Source: Diadema setosum (Eukaryota > Echinodermata > Echinoidea > Diadematoida > Diadematidae). From it: DNA of 64,000 nucleotides. The notes under the pieces are model-generated. The model saw only the letters and a program-made list of their open reading frames with translations. It made no database searches and had not been told where the DNA came from. The DNA lies in NCBI RefSeq assembly GCF_964275005.1, contig NC_092698.1, positions 22,023,309 to 22,087,308 on the forward strand, read 5' to 3'. Shown piece after piece: positions 33,401-44,134 of the stretch (positions are counted from its first letter, which is position 1; every line of letters starts with the position of its first letter). Position numbers and translations under genes: made by a program.

Positions 33401-35767
33401 AGAAAAATAAAAATTAGGGAAATTTTGTACACCTACAAGACAAATGGATAGCTGCTTGACCCCTAGATCACACGGTGTTGCCAAATTGTTTTGTAAACTC
33501 TTTAGTGCTAAATGTTTACAATTCATGCTTTTTAATGTGTCCGATTTTTTCCAGAAGATTTTACCGAGCTTTCTGCTTTGATTTTTCCATTTTCATACAA
33601 AGAAACATTATATTGTCAGGGTGGAATTTCCCTTTAACTCACATTTGTTCTGTTTGCCCTCCGTTTCCTGACCTTTCACCTTCAGACAAGTGATCCAGAC
33701 GTCATTCCCAGACTTCTACGAGTACTACAAGACAACCGTCAAGGACAAGATGCATCTCACTGGGCAACGCATGCAGGTATCACTGAACAAAATTATTTTG
33801 AATATTGGAAAAAACAAAGCCTAAGATTTCAACAACATCAACAACAACATATTAATGATTGGGTGAACACAAAGGTGTACTGTGTACATGAATTGTATTT
33901 TGACAGTCATTTTACTTTGATGGTTTGATATTAATTTTTGCGTGCCAATTGCCTTCAAGTCTGTTATGATTAGGGTGATTTGTTCATTTGTGTAGAAAAG
34001 GTTTCTCAGGATTTACAGGAGAGCTAGATATTGGCTGGCAACTATTAACCAGAAAAGCAATGAAAAGGTGCACTTCCCAAACTTTCTCGAATTTGATACA
34101 CCTCTGCAAGAGCTTTCCAAATGTTAGACATTTCCAGAGCAGACTAATGAGCGGATTGATTTATTTTGTTTTGATGATGATGAAACAACATCTATATAGC
34201 GTCATTTATCTGTAGAAACATTCTTAAGCGCCCATCTTTGTTTTGCATTTCATACAATGCATCTCCATCATGTAAACTGCTTTCCGTCTTTCATATTAAC
34301 GATATCATGTTTCCTTCACCATGCCTGACATGAGCACTATGTGGCCAGGTTCTCTTTCCGTCCACGTCAAATTTTGTAATGCACACAATAACTCAGAAAT
34401 TACAGGTCTGGATTTTCATCAGGTTAGGTTCAAGAGTGAACGTGACATGGCAAATAAAAGGAGATATTTTGAGGGAAAAAACAGCAACAAAAATCCCCAA
34501 CAAATTATTATTGCATTTCACTGTTTCACCAATTATTGAAAGTCTCTCAGTAGACTGAGCTCAGTTTTCAGCATGCATACATATTTACTATTAAGATTTC
34601 AGGCAGAATCCATAAAGGCTTTAAATTTTATCTGAACTAGTCAATGTACCCGTGGAGTGCCAGAAATCCTCTATGGGTCTACGGAGGTCAAATAACTGTT
34701 TGCGCTACTCCTTGGTCCGATCTTGGCCAAACTTGCTCATCTTGTTATTCATATTTGGTTTTTGAATGAAATTGAATTGAATTTAATTGGATTAAACTAT
34801 TAAATAAAAATCACCTATGATGACCCATGATGATGAACTTGCTTGAAGCATAAGTAGGCGTACACCTGGGAATCCCCATATAAGTAGGCCCAGTGCCGTA
34901 TATTAAGAGAGTCTGGCCAACTTGGTTTTTGGCTTACGTGTTTTGAAGCCTGTGATTGGTCAAAAGCTGGTCCCGTGATCTACAGGCGCCATGTCGTTAC
35001 TGAAGTGCGCTCATACGCAGTGCCCATTGTTAACTACCCCTTATTTGGCTTGGTTATTTTGTAACGTCTGAGCGTACACGCTAAACCTGTAACGCGTAAT
35101 ACGCGCGGTAACGACATGGCGTCCAAATTAGCAGTTGGCCAGACTCTCTTTATATACGGCACTGAGTAGGCCTACATAGCACCCTCTATCGGGTGTCTGA
35201 TTATATTTTTGGGGGAATCCCCATATAAGTAGGCCTACATAGCACCCTCTATCGGGTGTCTGATTGCAGCTGACGAAAATTAGAAGTTATTTGACCTTTG
35301 ACCCCAGTGACCTTGACCTTTTCAAAAATGAACCCCTCAAGGGCAATTTCGCGGTCAACCTGCATCCACCCACTAAGTTTGATGGAGATCGGACCAAGGA
35401 CTTGGGAGGAGTAGAGGTACAAACAGACAGACAGACAGACAAACGTTGCTCAAATTATAGTATGATGTCGTTCTAACTGCTCTAAGAGTTAATATTCATG
35501 TGTGAAATTGTTGATATAGTGATTCACACTTTGTTGAGTTTTTTTTCCCAATCACAGCAATGATTTTTTTTTTTTTCCCCTGCACTCAAAACCCAGGATC
35601 CCTTTGGCGAGAAGCGGGGCAAGTATGACTACACCACCCTCTTGCAGCGATTGCAGGCCATCCGGGCCAAGCTGGCCGAGCAGGCCATGGAGACGACGTC
35701 TGATGTTGAGAGCAGCGGTGGCTCCGACATGGATAACGAACCGTCTGAGACCGCACTCGACAGCTGA
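20982..35767 (+). CDS. UBE2Z: Ubiquitin-conjugating enzyme E2 Z
   Basis: Seven exons: 20982-21175, 26777-26846, 27157-27344, 28460-28571, 31245-31360, 33686-33776 and 35597-35767, 942 nt in one frame, 313 residues plus TGA. It receives ubiquitin from the E1 UBA6 and passes it to substrates; the mammalian enzyme also handles FAT10. Family hallmarks visible here are [11 protein letters not shown] and [14 protein letters not shown] (N-terminal extension and helix 1), [43 protein letters not shown] with catalytic Cys at residue 146, [30 protein letters not shown] and [12 protein letters not shown]. The start is the first ATG after an in-frame TGA near 20913. At 313 aa it is shorter than human UBE2Z (354 aa) because the Ala/Gly/Pro-rich N-terminal extension is reduced. 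The acidic Ser-rich C-terminus is retained. Confidence 0.96.
21249..21337. mobile_element. Short palindromic repeat, AACCCGTTGAGGACG family, copy 2
   Basis: Left AACCCATTGAGGATGAGTCC and right ATCCTCAACGGGTT are inverted, with ACTCGGGCAGGTGTCTATGG between. It lies in UBE2Z intron 1, opposite in orientation to the 13187 copy. Confidence 0.6.
21563..21657. mobile_element. Short palindromic repeat, AACCCGTTGAGGACG family, copy 3
   Basis: AACCCG...ATGAGGACGAGTCCCGAGTAT at the left, GTCCTCAACGGGTTAA at the right. Same orientation as copy 2 and only about 230 bases from it. Confidence 0.6.
22215..25400. mobile_element. 3.2-kb non-autonomous DNA transposon-like element with CGACGGGACGGAC motifs
   Basis: It is bounded by 17-bp perfect inverted repeats, GGGTCTGATCCAAAAAT (22215-22231) and its complement (25384-25400), and flanked on both sides by ATCT (22211-22214 and 25401-25404), a probable 4-bp target duplication. 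Inside, the motif GCGACGGGACGGAC occurs repeatedly: forward near 22241, 22409 and 23255, as facing pairs near 22608, 23449 and 24857, and reversed near 24787, 24826 and 25206. The left part is an approximate tandem duplication with period about 856 bp (a second GAGTCTGATCCAAAAAATC end at 23071). No long reading frame is present, so it cannot encode its own transposase. It sits in UBE2Z intron 1. Confidence 0.7.
25864..26229. mobile_element. AACCCGTTGAGGACG family copy 4, split by a nested insertion
   Basis: The left half (AACCCATTGAGGACAAG ... CACCTGCCTCGAGTATA) and right half (AGTATACTCAGGACTAGTC...GGTT) are separated by a 271-bp insert at 25929-26199. Joined at the duplicated AGTATA they match the intact copies. 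Confidence 0.65.
25929..26199. mobile_element. Nested MITE with CAGAGACTCCAAC ends
   Basis: Ends CAGAGACTCCAAC and GTTGGAGTCTCTG are perfect inverted repeats, flanked by AGTATA on both sides (25923-25928 and 26200-26205). Internal GGGAGATCTCCCG-type palindromes repeat several times. The insertion point is the centre of the palindromic host repeat. The CAGAG start is hAT-like but the visible duplication is 6 bp rather than 8. Confidence 0.7.
27157..27344 (+). CDS. UBE2Z: UBE2Z catalytic exon
   Basis: Exon 3 codes from [18 protein letters not shown] to KVCLSILG and contains the active-site Cys and the RFNPN segment that occupies the place of the usual HPN motif. It starts in phase 0 and ends in phase 2 before GTAAGT. 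It is markedly GC-rich compared with the introns, and a GT repeat plus T-run follows within 80 bases. Confidence 0.95.
27421..27478. repeat. (GT)n followed by a T-run
   Basis: About 35 bases of GT followed by about 20 T residues, in UBE2Z intron 3 just after the donor. Confidence 0.95.
28980..30112. mobile_element. MITE with AGGAAACCATAGCCC-like ends, split by a piggyBac-like insertion
   Basis: The left end GGGAAACCATAGCCCAAATA and the right end TATTTGGGCTACGGCTTCC are inverted copies over about 30 bases, including AAATGTGGA. The middle (29231-30006) is occupied by another element. A relative without that insert lies at about 62660-62990. Confidence 0.6.
29235..30002 (+). mobile_element. PiggyBac-like non-autonomous element, copy with AAAAAGACTGGG ends
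   Basis: Flanked by TTAA at 29231-29234 and 30003-30006. The terminal inverted repeats begin CCCTAAAAAGACTGGG, fitting the piggyBac superfamily rule (TTAA target, CCC start). G/C homopolymer blocks lie just inside both ends, then AAGATCTCGGCCATGG on the left and CGCGAAATGTCGAGG on the right. Length 768 bp with no transposase frame. Confidence 0.75.
30850..31061. mobile_element. MITE, CTGTAAAAC-terminal family, copy 3
   Basis: Degenerate ends TACTTTAAAAC and CTTTTACAGA; the interior GGCCTTTCTCGCAGCATG, GTGTAGGCAAGAACTTTCG and CTCGCGAAATTTGCGAAAT matches the copy at 38451 almost throughout. Confidence 0.6.
31376..31480. repeat. (CTGT)n-type microsatellite
   Basis: Imperfect CTGT/CTGC repeats begin 15 bases after UBE2Z exon 5 and extend about 100 bases into intron 5. 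Confidence 0.9.
33145..33410. repeat. Two-copy tandem duplication, unit about 130 bp
   Basis: The block containing TTTGCAGCATAGTAAACTTA, AAGTAAGCTCCCACAGTATT and AATACTTGAGAAAAAT is repeated immediately downstream with about 85-90 percent identity by eye. It lies in UBE2Z intron 5. Confidence 0.75.
34871..35268. repeat. Tandemly duplicated 57-bp-scale block interrupted by the hAT-like MITE
   Basis: The string GGAATCCCCATATAAGTAGG, CCTACATAGCACCC and TCTATCGGGTGTCTGATT occurs intact at about 35214-35265 and, split by the insertion at 34891-35164, at about 34869-35202. Confidence 0.7.
34891..35164. mobile_element. hAT-like MITE with 8-bp target duplication
   Basis: Ends CAGTGCCGTATATTAAGAGA and its near-exact complement TCTCTTTATATACGGCACTG, continuing inward as GTCTGGCCAAC. 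It is flanked by AGTAGGCC on both sides (34883-34890 and 35165-35172), the 8-bp duplication expected of hAT transposons. A subterminal inverted pair GGCGCCATGTCGTTAC / GTAACGACATGGCGTC follows. 274 bp, in UBE2Z intron 6. Confidence 0.8.
35270..35443 (+). mobile_element. Possible retroelement 3' tail
   Basis: The sequence GACCTTTGACCCCAGTGACC, then GATGGAGATCGGACCAAGGA and a terminal (CAGA)n run resembles 3' ends of LINE/SINE families that are common in marine invertebrates. Another fragment with TGGTCCGATCTTGGCC lies at about 34640-34745. Family not identified. Confidence 0.35.
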
Positions 35768-35800
35768 TAGTAAACCCCTGCATCTCCGTGGAGTCACTAT

Positions 35801-36158
35801 TAGAGCTTTTTTATGTGCATATCATTTAGTCGCTTTACAAAGATCTTAGTTGTAAAAGAAGGAAGAGAAAAATGCTGTCCCTGAAGTTTGCCATCTATGC
35901 CTGGAATTCTTGGTGAACCTGAAATTGGCGCTGTCAGATGATGATTCTCATCCGGACAAATGTAAACTGGTCAAAATGTAGAGCTTGCTATGTGCATATC
36001 ATTTGTCACTTTACAAAGATATTAGTTGTAAATGAATGAAGAGAAAAACTAACTGTCCCTGAAGTTCATCGACTGTGCGTGAGGAGTCTTGGGTGAACCT
36101 GGAATTGACGCTATCAGACGGATGATTCTAATCGGACAGATGCAGACTTGTCAAATTG
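35801..36158 (+). repeat. Two-copy tandem repeat (about 178 bp) at the start of the UBE2Z 3' UTR
   Basis: Unit 1 begins TAGAGCTTTTTTATGTGCAT at 35801 and unit 2 begins TAGAGCTTGCTATGTGCATA at 35979; TAGAG recurs at 36159. Both share TTTACAAAGAT.TTAGTTGTAAA, CTGTCCCTGAAGTT and TTGG.GAACCTG.AATTG.CGC. About 80 percent identical by eye. Confidence 0.8.
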
Positions 36159-36950
36159 TAGAGCGGAGTCAAACCTGAACCAGGTAAATTGAGCTGTGAA
36201 GTACCTGTCACGTACTGTACTCAAAAGAACATCCAGTGATTGCAAGGGAGTGTAATTTGCTGAATGCCCATTTTGGAGGTTATGTGACCATATCAGGCCC
36301 ACTCATTTAAAGTCCTCTTGACGTCATCTGTGGACATGTTGCCCTCAGGAATGAACAAAAGTGAACCAGAGGAATCTGTCCCAGCTTCAAATCAAACAAC
36401 CAAGTGTCCAAATTGACTTCTAGCAAGCTCAAACTATTTCTCTATGGAGAAGTTGGCCCAATGACTTGATTTGCCTTCTGTTCACTTGAATGCACCATAT
36501 AATTTTTTTCCTTTCTTTTTGTGTGACTAATCCTCGTTATCATTCTGAACGTGAAAAAGCGTTGTTCTTTTTTTTTTTACATACTTCCTCCTTGTGTGTA
36601 GAATAATTCCTCATGAGAATAATTATTGCTTAATACCTTTAAAGGATTTATTCATTACCACGTACATGTCTTTTTGTTCAATTGAAACTTGTTTCTTTTT
36701 GCCAGGTAGAAAAGAGGTTGAAGCTACGATGTACTCATTTTCTAAATGGGAACAAGGAAAATATTAATTCTGCACAGTTATTTTTATTTTTATTTATTTA
36801 TTTCATTTTTTAATCAGCTATTATCCACTAATGTCAGATGTTTGCATGCATTATATGAATATTCAATATGTGGCTAGTAAAAGGCATTGGCTATGACTTT
36901 CCTGTAGTCATATTGGATGAATGATATGATATGTGTCATCAAGTCTAGCC

Positions 36951-36970
36951 ACCACCCCCCCCCCCCCCCC
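36951..36970. repeat. Poly-C tract
   Basis: A run of C (about 18) on the + strand in the presumed UBE2Z 3' flank; one of a dozen such G/C homopolymers in the window. Confidence 0.9.
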
Positions 36971-38450
36971 GAAGGTTTTGTCTTTTATTGATTCAGTCTC
37001 AACTTTCTATACGGTCAACATTGTGAGTTTTGTGGTAAATTTGTTACATGGTTTAAGGTCAAAGATGAGTTTCCCTCATGAAAAGAAGGCAAACTTACCC
37101 GAACGTCAGTCCACTCACTTGTAAATGTGAATGCTACAGTGAGGAGAATGCGAAAACTAATCCGTCAGATTCCAGCATCTATGATTATGCGTAGATTAAA
37201 TGACATCTAGCTAGACAAGCATAGCTCTGCAAATAAGTGTAGCCACGGGAGCCATTTTAATAGTTTCTATAAATTTTAGTCCTGGTTTATAGGTAAGATT
37301 ATGCTTTTAATTTGCATTTTATACAGAACCTAAATCTTATTGCATTCTCGAAATTTTACATAATGCTCTTCAAAATTAAGCAGTGGTATGAAGTGATATG
37401 ACATATTTGTATGTTCTTTCAGATGGTATGTGTGAGAGATACCTTCCTTTTTTTTTTTTTTTATAGATATTATTGTTAGGTCCTCATTTTACATTTGTTT
37501 GCCCAATCATGTTTAAGATGACACAACCGTGACCGTTGTTTAAATTTTTTTTTTAAAAAGAATTTAATTTTCATTCCTGTGGGCATGCAATAGCCTGAGC
37601 ACTATGAAAGCTGAAATTGCAAAACCTTTGAAGAAAGTGAAATGAGAGCCACAAGAAAGACTGTTGTTTGTTTGTTTCATTTCACAAAGGGGCAGACTTC
37701 ACCTACAAATTGTGTAATCAGAAACTGACCAGCTACCCATAGTGGAAGGAGTCAGTCAGCTCAAATACTATTAATTTTTGAAGAGAGAAAGTTGATAAGT
37801 TAAACTGCTGAAAATACATCGTGTGATGACTGATAAAATTACGCGCTGAAGTCGTGAAAAAATGGAAGGAAAGACTGACCATGCTCTGTGTTAGATATTT
37901 GTATTTGAATTGATAGAAATATAAAAAGACTACAAGCTGTGGAATAAGACATGAATCATTGTTTCATAATTCTTTTTTCTTTTAAAATTTGGTAATTCCC
38001 CCCCCCCCCCCATGAACATGTTTATATTCCTCTTTATATCTTTTTCTATAGGCCCTGAAATTTTGACAAAGTGAAAACTATCTGTTGTGTGTCGCATGTT
38101 TTGCTCTTTCCAAGTCTGTTCTGTTGCTAGGCTGTGTACTGAAAGTGTGATATTGTGTTGCGATCATGTTAGAACTTTGGCAAATCCCCTCCCCCCCCCC
38201 CCCAAAAAAAAAAAGAATTATAAATGTGAATTTACAGTCAGAGAAACAGTTCTTTCGTAATTCGAATAGAATTCTGTTGATTCTGACGATGTACAAAGAA
38301 ACACCGTGCATGCCCTCTCCCTTTTATCATTGAACCCTAAACTACAAGTCCCCATGAAAAGCCTAGAAATTCAACATCTATAAAGTTGATACCAAGATTA
38401 TAAGTGGGACAGAAAACTACTCACTAACCTGAACAGCACCTCTGACAAAC

Positions 38451-38660
38451 TACTGTAGACATGATATATCCGCAGCATGAAAATTTCCCGAATTGGAGCC
38501 AACAGCCTTTCTCGCAGCATGTCATTTTCACTAATTGCCACTGGCATTCAATGCATATTGTGTAGGCAAGAACTTTAGCGTGCATTTGAATTTCGCAAAT
38601 TTTGGCGCTCGCGAAATTCACGAAATTAAAATGTACGCGAACATTCCTCGTTTTACAGTA
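38451..38660. mobile_element. MITE, CTGTAAAAC-terminal family, copy 4
   Basis: TACTGTAGAC at the left, GTTTTACAGTA at the right. The interior CAGCCTTTCTCGCAGCATG, TTGTGTAGGCAAGAACTTT and GCGCTCGCGAAATTC aligns with the copy at 30850. Confidence 0.65.
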
Positions 38661-39579
38661 ATGAATAGGCACACAAATGAAAATGGCAAAAAACAGTAAG
38701 CTACTGGTAAGTTGTACTCCTGCACTTTGCATGGAATGTGATAATAAGCATGTACAAATTGTACTTGATGTAATGACTATAGAATGTCTTGATACAAAAA
38801 TGGCATTCCAGAGTTTAGGATGAAATCATACCCAAGCTTTGTCGCATTCCTCCACATGTTTAAAAAAAGAGTCTCCAACATGCAGTATATTGGACTTCTG
38901 CCAGTTATGGTTCATACCAGTAGGGGTAGAGTGAAATTATGTTAGAGGGATTATCAAAAATTTAATGTTTACTATCTTATCAATGCCAATAAAGATTTAA
39001 GTTTGTTTAATATCTGTACTTGCATATTGGCATCTTTCCTGACCATACTTTGCAATTATTTGTAATTATGGCATAAATTTCTTTATTATACACATGTACT
39101 GTACTCTGATTCTAACACAATATGCATAAAGAATGAATATATGAATGTGTTTTGTATACAGATCTGCAAATTGTTGAAAATAATAATAATAGGGAGAAAA
39201 ATCTTGTATGTTCTGTGACAAGATTGATTGCATTGCATTTAATTATTCAGCCATCACATTCTCACATTGAGTCAAACTTTTCGCAATTGCCCCTTCAAAG
39301 TGGCAAGATATTGGATCGGAATTTCCGAAGTCGCAATAAAAGTAACGGTCCTCTGAAATATAGCACCCCTGAAATGTTGACATTGCTAAGTGTGCTCATC
39401 ATGTTCAGTCACATTAAACATCACTCCATCTGATTAAAAAAAAATGTTAAAAAAAAGGAAAAAAAGAAGTAGACTATATAATCAAAGTGAAAGGTTTTTA
39501 AGGAATTGGTTACATGCCATAGAGATAAAGACATAGAGATACATGTATGTGTTTGTATGTGTACCTCAATATAACGAGG

Positions 39580-39880
39580 TAGTTATGCAGGACCCATTCC
39601 TTTTTATATTCTTTTGTTTTTATCCCTGAATAACAAGATACCTGATACAATGAGCTAATTTTGCAATTCCCATTCCTTTTATATTCTTTAGTTTTTATCC
39701 CTGATGTAACAAGATACCTGATATAATGAACTAATTTTTCAAGTCCCATGCCCTTTTATGTTCTTTTGTTTTTATCCCTGATATAACATGATACAAGTGT
39801 ACCTGATATAATGATCTAATTTTACAAGTCCGATTCCTTTTATATTCTTTAGTTTCTATCCCTGATGTAACAAGATGTAC
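39580..39880. repeat. Tandem repeat, four units of about 75 bp
   Basis: The unit TTTATATTCTTTTGTTTTTA TCCCTGATATAACAAGATAC CTGATATAATGA.CTAATTTT recurs four times with few changes; the third junction has a short expansion (ACAAGTGTACC). Confidence 0.8.
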
Positions 39881-41083
39881 TACGAGTTTAGGGGAGAGGA
39901 AGTTTCATTGGTCCCAAGCAGCTGTTACTTGGAGGCTCCTCTCTATGTAATTTAGGCAAATCCAAATTATTCACTGGAGGGCTTTTGCTCTCTTAAAGCA
40001 ACTTTATCGCTTTGGTTGTCTCCCCACCCCCCCCCCCCCCCACCTTTCCCCCATTGCAGCCAAAATAGGAAGCAATATGCTGAATGTAAAGTGAGGTACA
40101 ATTATGGTGAAAGAAATTTTTATTGTTTTTTTTTTTTTAAGCCGATGACAATCTTACTGTCTCATCTGTTGCCCGAGCTCATGGAGCTGTACAGATGTTG
40201 TGTTTGGCATACTTATGGTGGTGTAGGAATGGTATTATTCCTTAGATGCGGAGCATGCACTATCTCAGCATGTTTTTGTTGTTGCATTTATGTTCTATGC
40301 TATATATTCAGAAGAGTAAAGTGAAATAATGATTCTATTGTATCTATGCTGTAAAATGTAATGAAATGTACATGTACTAAAAAGTACCAAGAGAAATAAA
40401 CCATTTCTAAAAGCATGTTTGATGAGTGGAATTGTGTGTTAGCTGTGCTGTGTGGGGAATTTTACATGCAGTTTTCTTTTTCATTGGTGTTTTTTGTTGT
40501 TGTTTTTTGCAATTTCTGTAAAAAAACAACAACCATGAGACAAAACTGCAGTTCTCATCATTTCTGAGTTTGTGTAGGATATAAAAACAATTCATGCACA
40601 CCAAAGAAGAGAACAGGCCAGACCAGTATACAAAAACTTGGAGAGATTTTTTTTTTCTTTTTTTAATTCAGCTAGAATTCTGCATTGCAAACATTCCACA
40701 GAAACAATGTCCTTGCCCTTGAACAGAAAATGCTGCTTTTCTTTAGAAGAGAGTATTTTGACACAAAGTTGGTTTGAAAGGGAGCACTCACTGTGAACAA
40801 ACTTGGCCCATTACACAAAAACACCTGTCCCTTTGTCTATTCTATGAACAAAGGAAAATTCCAATCTGAAAATGCAGTTGGACAAGGAAAAAAACCTCCA
40901 AACCAACCTTTGCTTTTGAATGGTACAAAGGATTGGGAGAGCCAGCATAACCTGCTCATGTTCTTCAAGGGGCTGAACTGAAATAACTGTCGTTCATTTC
41001 ATTAGTTTCATAGTGCCAAGTGCCATTCAGGAGTTTCCTTTGCATTTCCCATCCTCATGTATGATCTGCTGCGAACATTATAT

Positions 41084-41263
41084 AGATGATGACTGGCGGG
41101 GGAGGGAACATACCGAATGTTCCACCCGAATGGTTTGAAATGCTATTGAGGGAGGTTATAAGTCTGGAGACGAAGTCGAGGGACTTATAGCCTCCCGAAA
41201 TAGCATTTCAAACCCTGAGGGCGGAACGTTTGGTACATGTTCCCAACAACAAAAGTCATCATC
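41084..41263. repeat. Foldback (long inverted repeat), about 80-bp arms
   Basis: The arms at 41084-41164 and 41182-41263 are about 85 percent complementary, including TTTGAAATGCTATT / AATAGCATTTCAAA and AGATGATGACT / AGTCATCATCT, around a short loop. Flanking sequence is ATTATAT-rich on both sides, so it may be a foldback transposon. Confidence 0.7.
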
Positions 41264-41272
41264 TGTTATATT

Positions 41273-41514
41273 ATATGGGTTAGTCAAATACGTCAAATAC
41301 GTCAAAGTCAACCACCAGCCAACGCACTCGATCGCTCGTGTAGAGCCAAATTCATTGTGCGCAGGTCCTTCTGTCATTTGTTACATGAAAATGTTTTCCC
41401 ATGGGAGAACATTACAAAAATGTTCTCCCATGGGCGAACATAACCAATGTTCCTCCATCATGTGACTGTTTAGCCAATAATCACTGACCGGTATTTGACT
41501 AACCCATTTCATAT
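41273..41514. mobile_element. Inverted-repeat element with ATATGGGTTAGTCAAATAC ends
   Basis: Left end ATATGGGTTAGTCAAATAC; right end GTATTTGACTAACCCATTTC ATAT, an inverted copy with a small gap. An internal palindrome CCCATGGGAGAACATT / AATGTTCTCCCATGGG lies near 41398-41432. Directly adjacent to the foldback at 41084. Confidence 0.6.
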
Positions 41515-41519
41515 AACAA

Positions 41520-43390
41520 AATGTGTTTCAAGCATTTAAACTGCATGACCATCAGAACAAATAGGAGAGTTGGCCTCCCATACATTTGTATCACAGTCAT
41601 CGCATACACCATTTTGAAAATGGACAAGAAAATCACTAATTTCCAGCTGCTTTGCTACTCATATAGGAAAAATATACCCCCATATCACGTCTAATATCAC
41701 ACATGTACACATATTTTCTTAAGTTATAGTACACTGTACAACTCTCGTTAGTATTAAAAGTATTTGCAATACAATTTTTGTAATTTTGTTTTACAACTAT
41801 ACAAATGATTGTACAAAGTTTGACACAAATCAAGAACACTTTTGCAACAACCTTTTTGTTGCTGCATTTGCTAACACTTAAGTGAGGTGAACAAACATAT
41901 AGATGCACGCCTGAGAATGACAAGACAACGCAAGGCGATGAACAATTCAGCTTATCCCTGGCCTTCCTATTCTAAAGACTTTGCAATCTTGCATCGACAC
42001 TGAAAAACCCGAGACGCAATGCGCATCGGGTGATCAGGTGATGGTCATATCAGTACAATGTTTCTTTCTCGTAATCTGTCTAAACTTTTGTTTTCCCTTG
42101 CTAGCAAAGGAAACGTTGTCTTGAAGCTAAAAAGTTGTTCTCTTCACATCAGTGGAAAAGGTTGTCGACCAAACTTCACCAGAAATCATGATGAAGACGC
42201 TGAGAGGTTGAGCTCAACAATAGCATTCGGAGTCGCTGTAACAAAAGTCAGCCATCCAATTTATAATTGAACTCTTCAATGCGTGTGGTATATAATAAAT
42301 TATAATATTCATTTCTTGTCGGTTTCCTTCTGTTTGCGTTTGGTACATAAAAGGTGGAGAAACACAGCTTAATAAATCTTCAGGACTGGTTATAAAGATT
42401 CTGCAACAAGGCCATATACTACATTAGACTACTCACGAAATGAGACATAGGACAGAAATCACAAAGGATTCACCACTAACCACTATGATTCACAACTTCT
42501 TTAGTATCACCCATAAATTGTGATGTGTATATCCTGGGTAATGGTACTGATAAAGTACTAGTACAAGATTTAATAGCAGCTGTGAATATACCCCCTGGTC
42601 CTCTGTTGTGAATGAAAGTACAGTATGTAACCCTTGCCCCAGGGCAGCACAGTGAACCTTTACACAATAAAGCCCACCTAGAAATCTACAGCAGCAGTCA
42701 GCTTGCAGGTAAGTTTAAAACAGGCTGGAGCATAATATATTTGTCAAAGAAGGTTCAATATTTGTGTGCACATTCCAAATTTTAGAAAATACATGCCAAG
42801 GTGAAGAAATACAATTTTTTTTTTAATGTCCTTTGACACATTTCCAAAGGGTAACAGCATTGTTTTCAAAAGCTTACATATGAATGGCTGTACTGTTGCA
42901 AAGAACTGTATTTCTGGTGATAGCCAATTGCAGTAAACTCAACTACAATCATTGGCAACAAATATAAGAACAAAATCCCAATAGCTCATGGGGTGTTGCC
43001 ATGGCAATTGAGATTATTGTCAGTGACCATCACAGTATTACAAGGAGGAGCAGCAGATGAGTAACCCTAACATGGATCTCATCTCACCACTGGATACTTG
43101 TAAAACTGCACGATAATAGTGTTACATTGCACACAAAGACTTTAAAAGATGACCATTCATAAATTTTTTTAGAAATATTGAAATGAATAACTGTGTGTGA
43201 ATCCTTGAAGTATGTCTATACACTTCATTTTTAACATACCTTTTGATATTTTTTTTTTAAAAAGCAAATATTCTTGGCCCTTTCTTTCTCGTCTTATACA
43301 TTTACATAAAAAAAAAAAAACGAGTGGAATTAAATTCAATGGCATTGAGTTTCATGCTTGCACACTGTCGAATGCTCATGAGATTAAAGC
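41520..43390. other. Intergenic, no gene recognised
   Basis: AT-rich sequence without splice-bounded coding segments or clear element ends. Confidence 0.4.
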
Positions 43391-43395
43391 TTTAA

Positions 43396-44134
43396 CCCTA
43401 AAGGGGCCGGGCTTTTTTGGCTATGCTCAGACCAGGGGGGGGGGGGGGGGGGGAGATGGATTCCGCCCCCCCTGAGATCTCGGCCATTGGAGATGCGATC
43501 ACGATGAAATTTTGCATGCCTGAGACCCGCGTCATAATCTACAAGATTGTGTCATAAGATTTTTTGAAACAATCAATTTCTAATTTTAATTAATTAATTG
43601 TGCAAATTAAGCTCGAGGTGATATTTTAGCCTAATTAAAAGCATTGAGAGTCTAATTTTTGATCTGTAAATCTGTTTTAGCATATTCAACAATTGTACAT
43701 CACAAAAACTTCCAAAACTCATTTCAATTCTTATGTATTTTATTGTTTTCAGAATTTCTTATGTATTTCCTTGTTTTTCAACTTTTGTTTTTTCTTTTCT
43801 TTTCTACCATAATTAGCACAAAATTAATCAATGAAAGTGATTAATTGTAAAAATAATCAGGTTTTTATGACTTTCATGACAGAGCACTCTTTTCCATAGG
43901 AAATGTACACAAAATCACAAAATTTTGCCCATTTTGGGGCGACATTCCGTTACAAAAATGGGCGTGGCTTCGCAAAAGTATGCGCGGACGTTGCAAATTT
44001 GGTCTCAAAAGTTGTGCGAGACTTGAATGAAGAAAGTCAAGAAGCCTCGCAACGAGGCCTTCTCGCGTTACAGAATTATAGCGCGAAATGTCGAGGGGGG
44101 GGGATTCCCCCCCCCCCCCCCGGCCCTTTTAGGG
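43396..44134 (+). mobile_element. PiggyBac-like non-autonomous element, copy with AAAGGGGCCGGG ends
   Basis: TTAA flanks at 43392-43395 and 44135-44138; ends CCCTAAAGGGGCCGGG and CCGGCCCTTTTAGGG. A long G-run follows the left end and a long C-run precedes the right end. Landmarks GAGATCTCGGCCATTGG, TTGGTCTCAAAA and GCGCGAAATGTCGAGG match the element at 29235. 739 bp. Confidence 0.75.

Larger units (their letters stand above)
35768..40400 (+). other. UBE2Z: Probable UBE2Z 3' UTR and flank
   Basis: No coding segment. AATAAA candidates lie at 38988-38993 and 40395-40400, the latter followed by GT-rich sequence. A long 3' UTR with the tandem repeats at 35801 and 39590 is possible; the true end is not determinable here. 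Confidence 0.35.
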
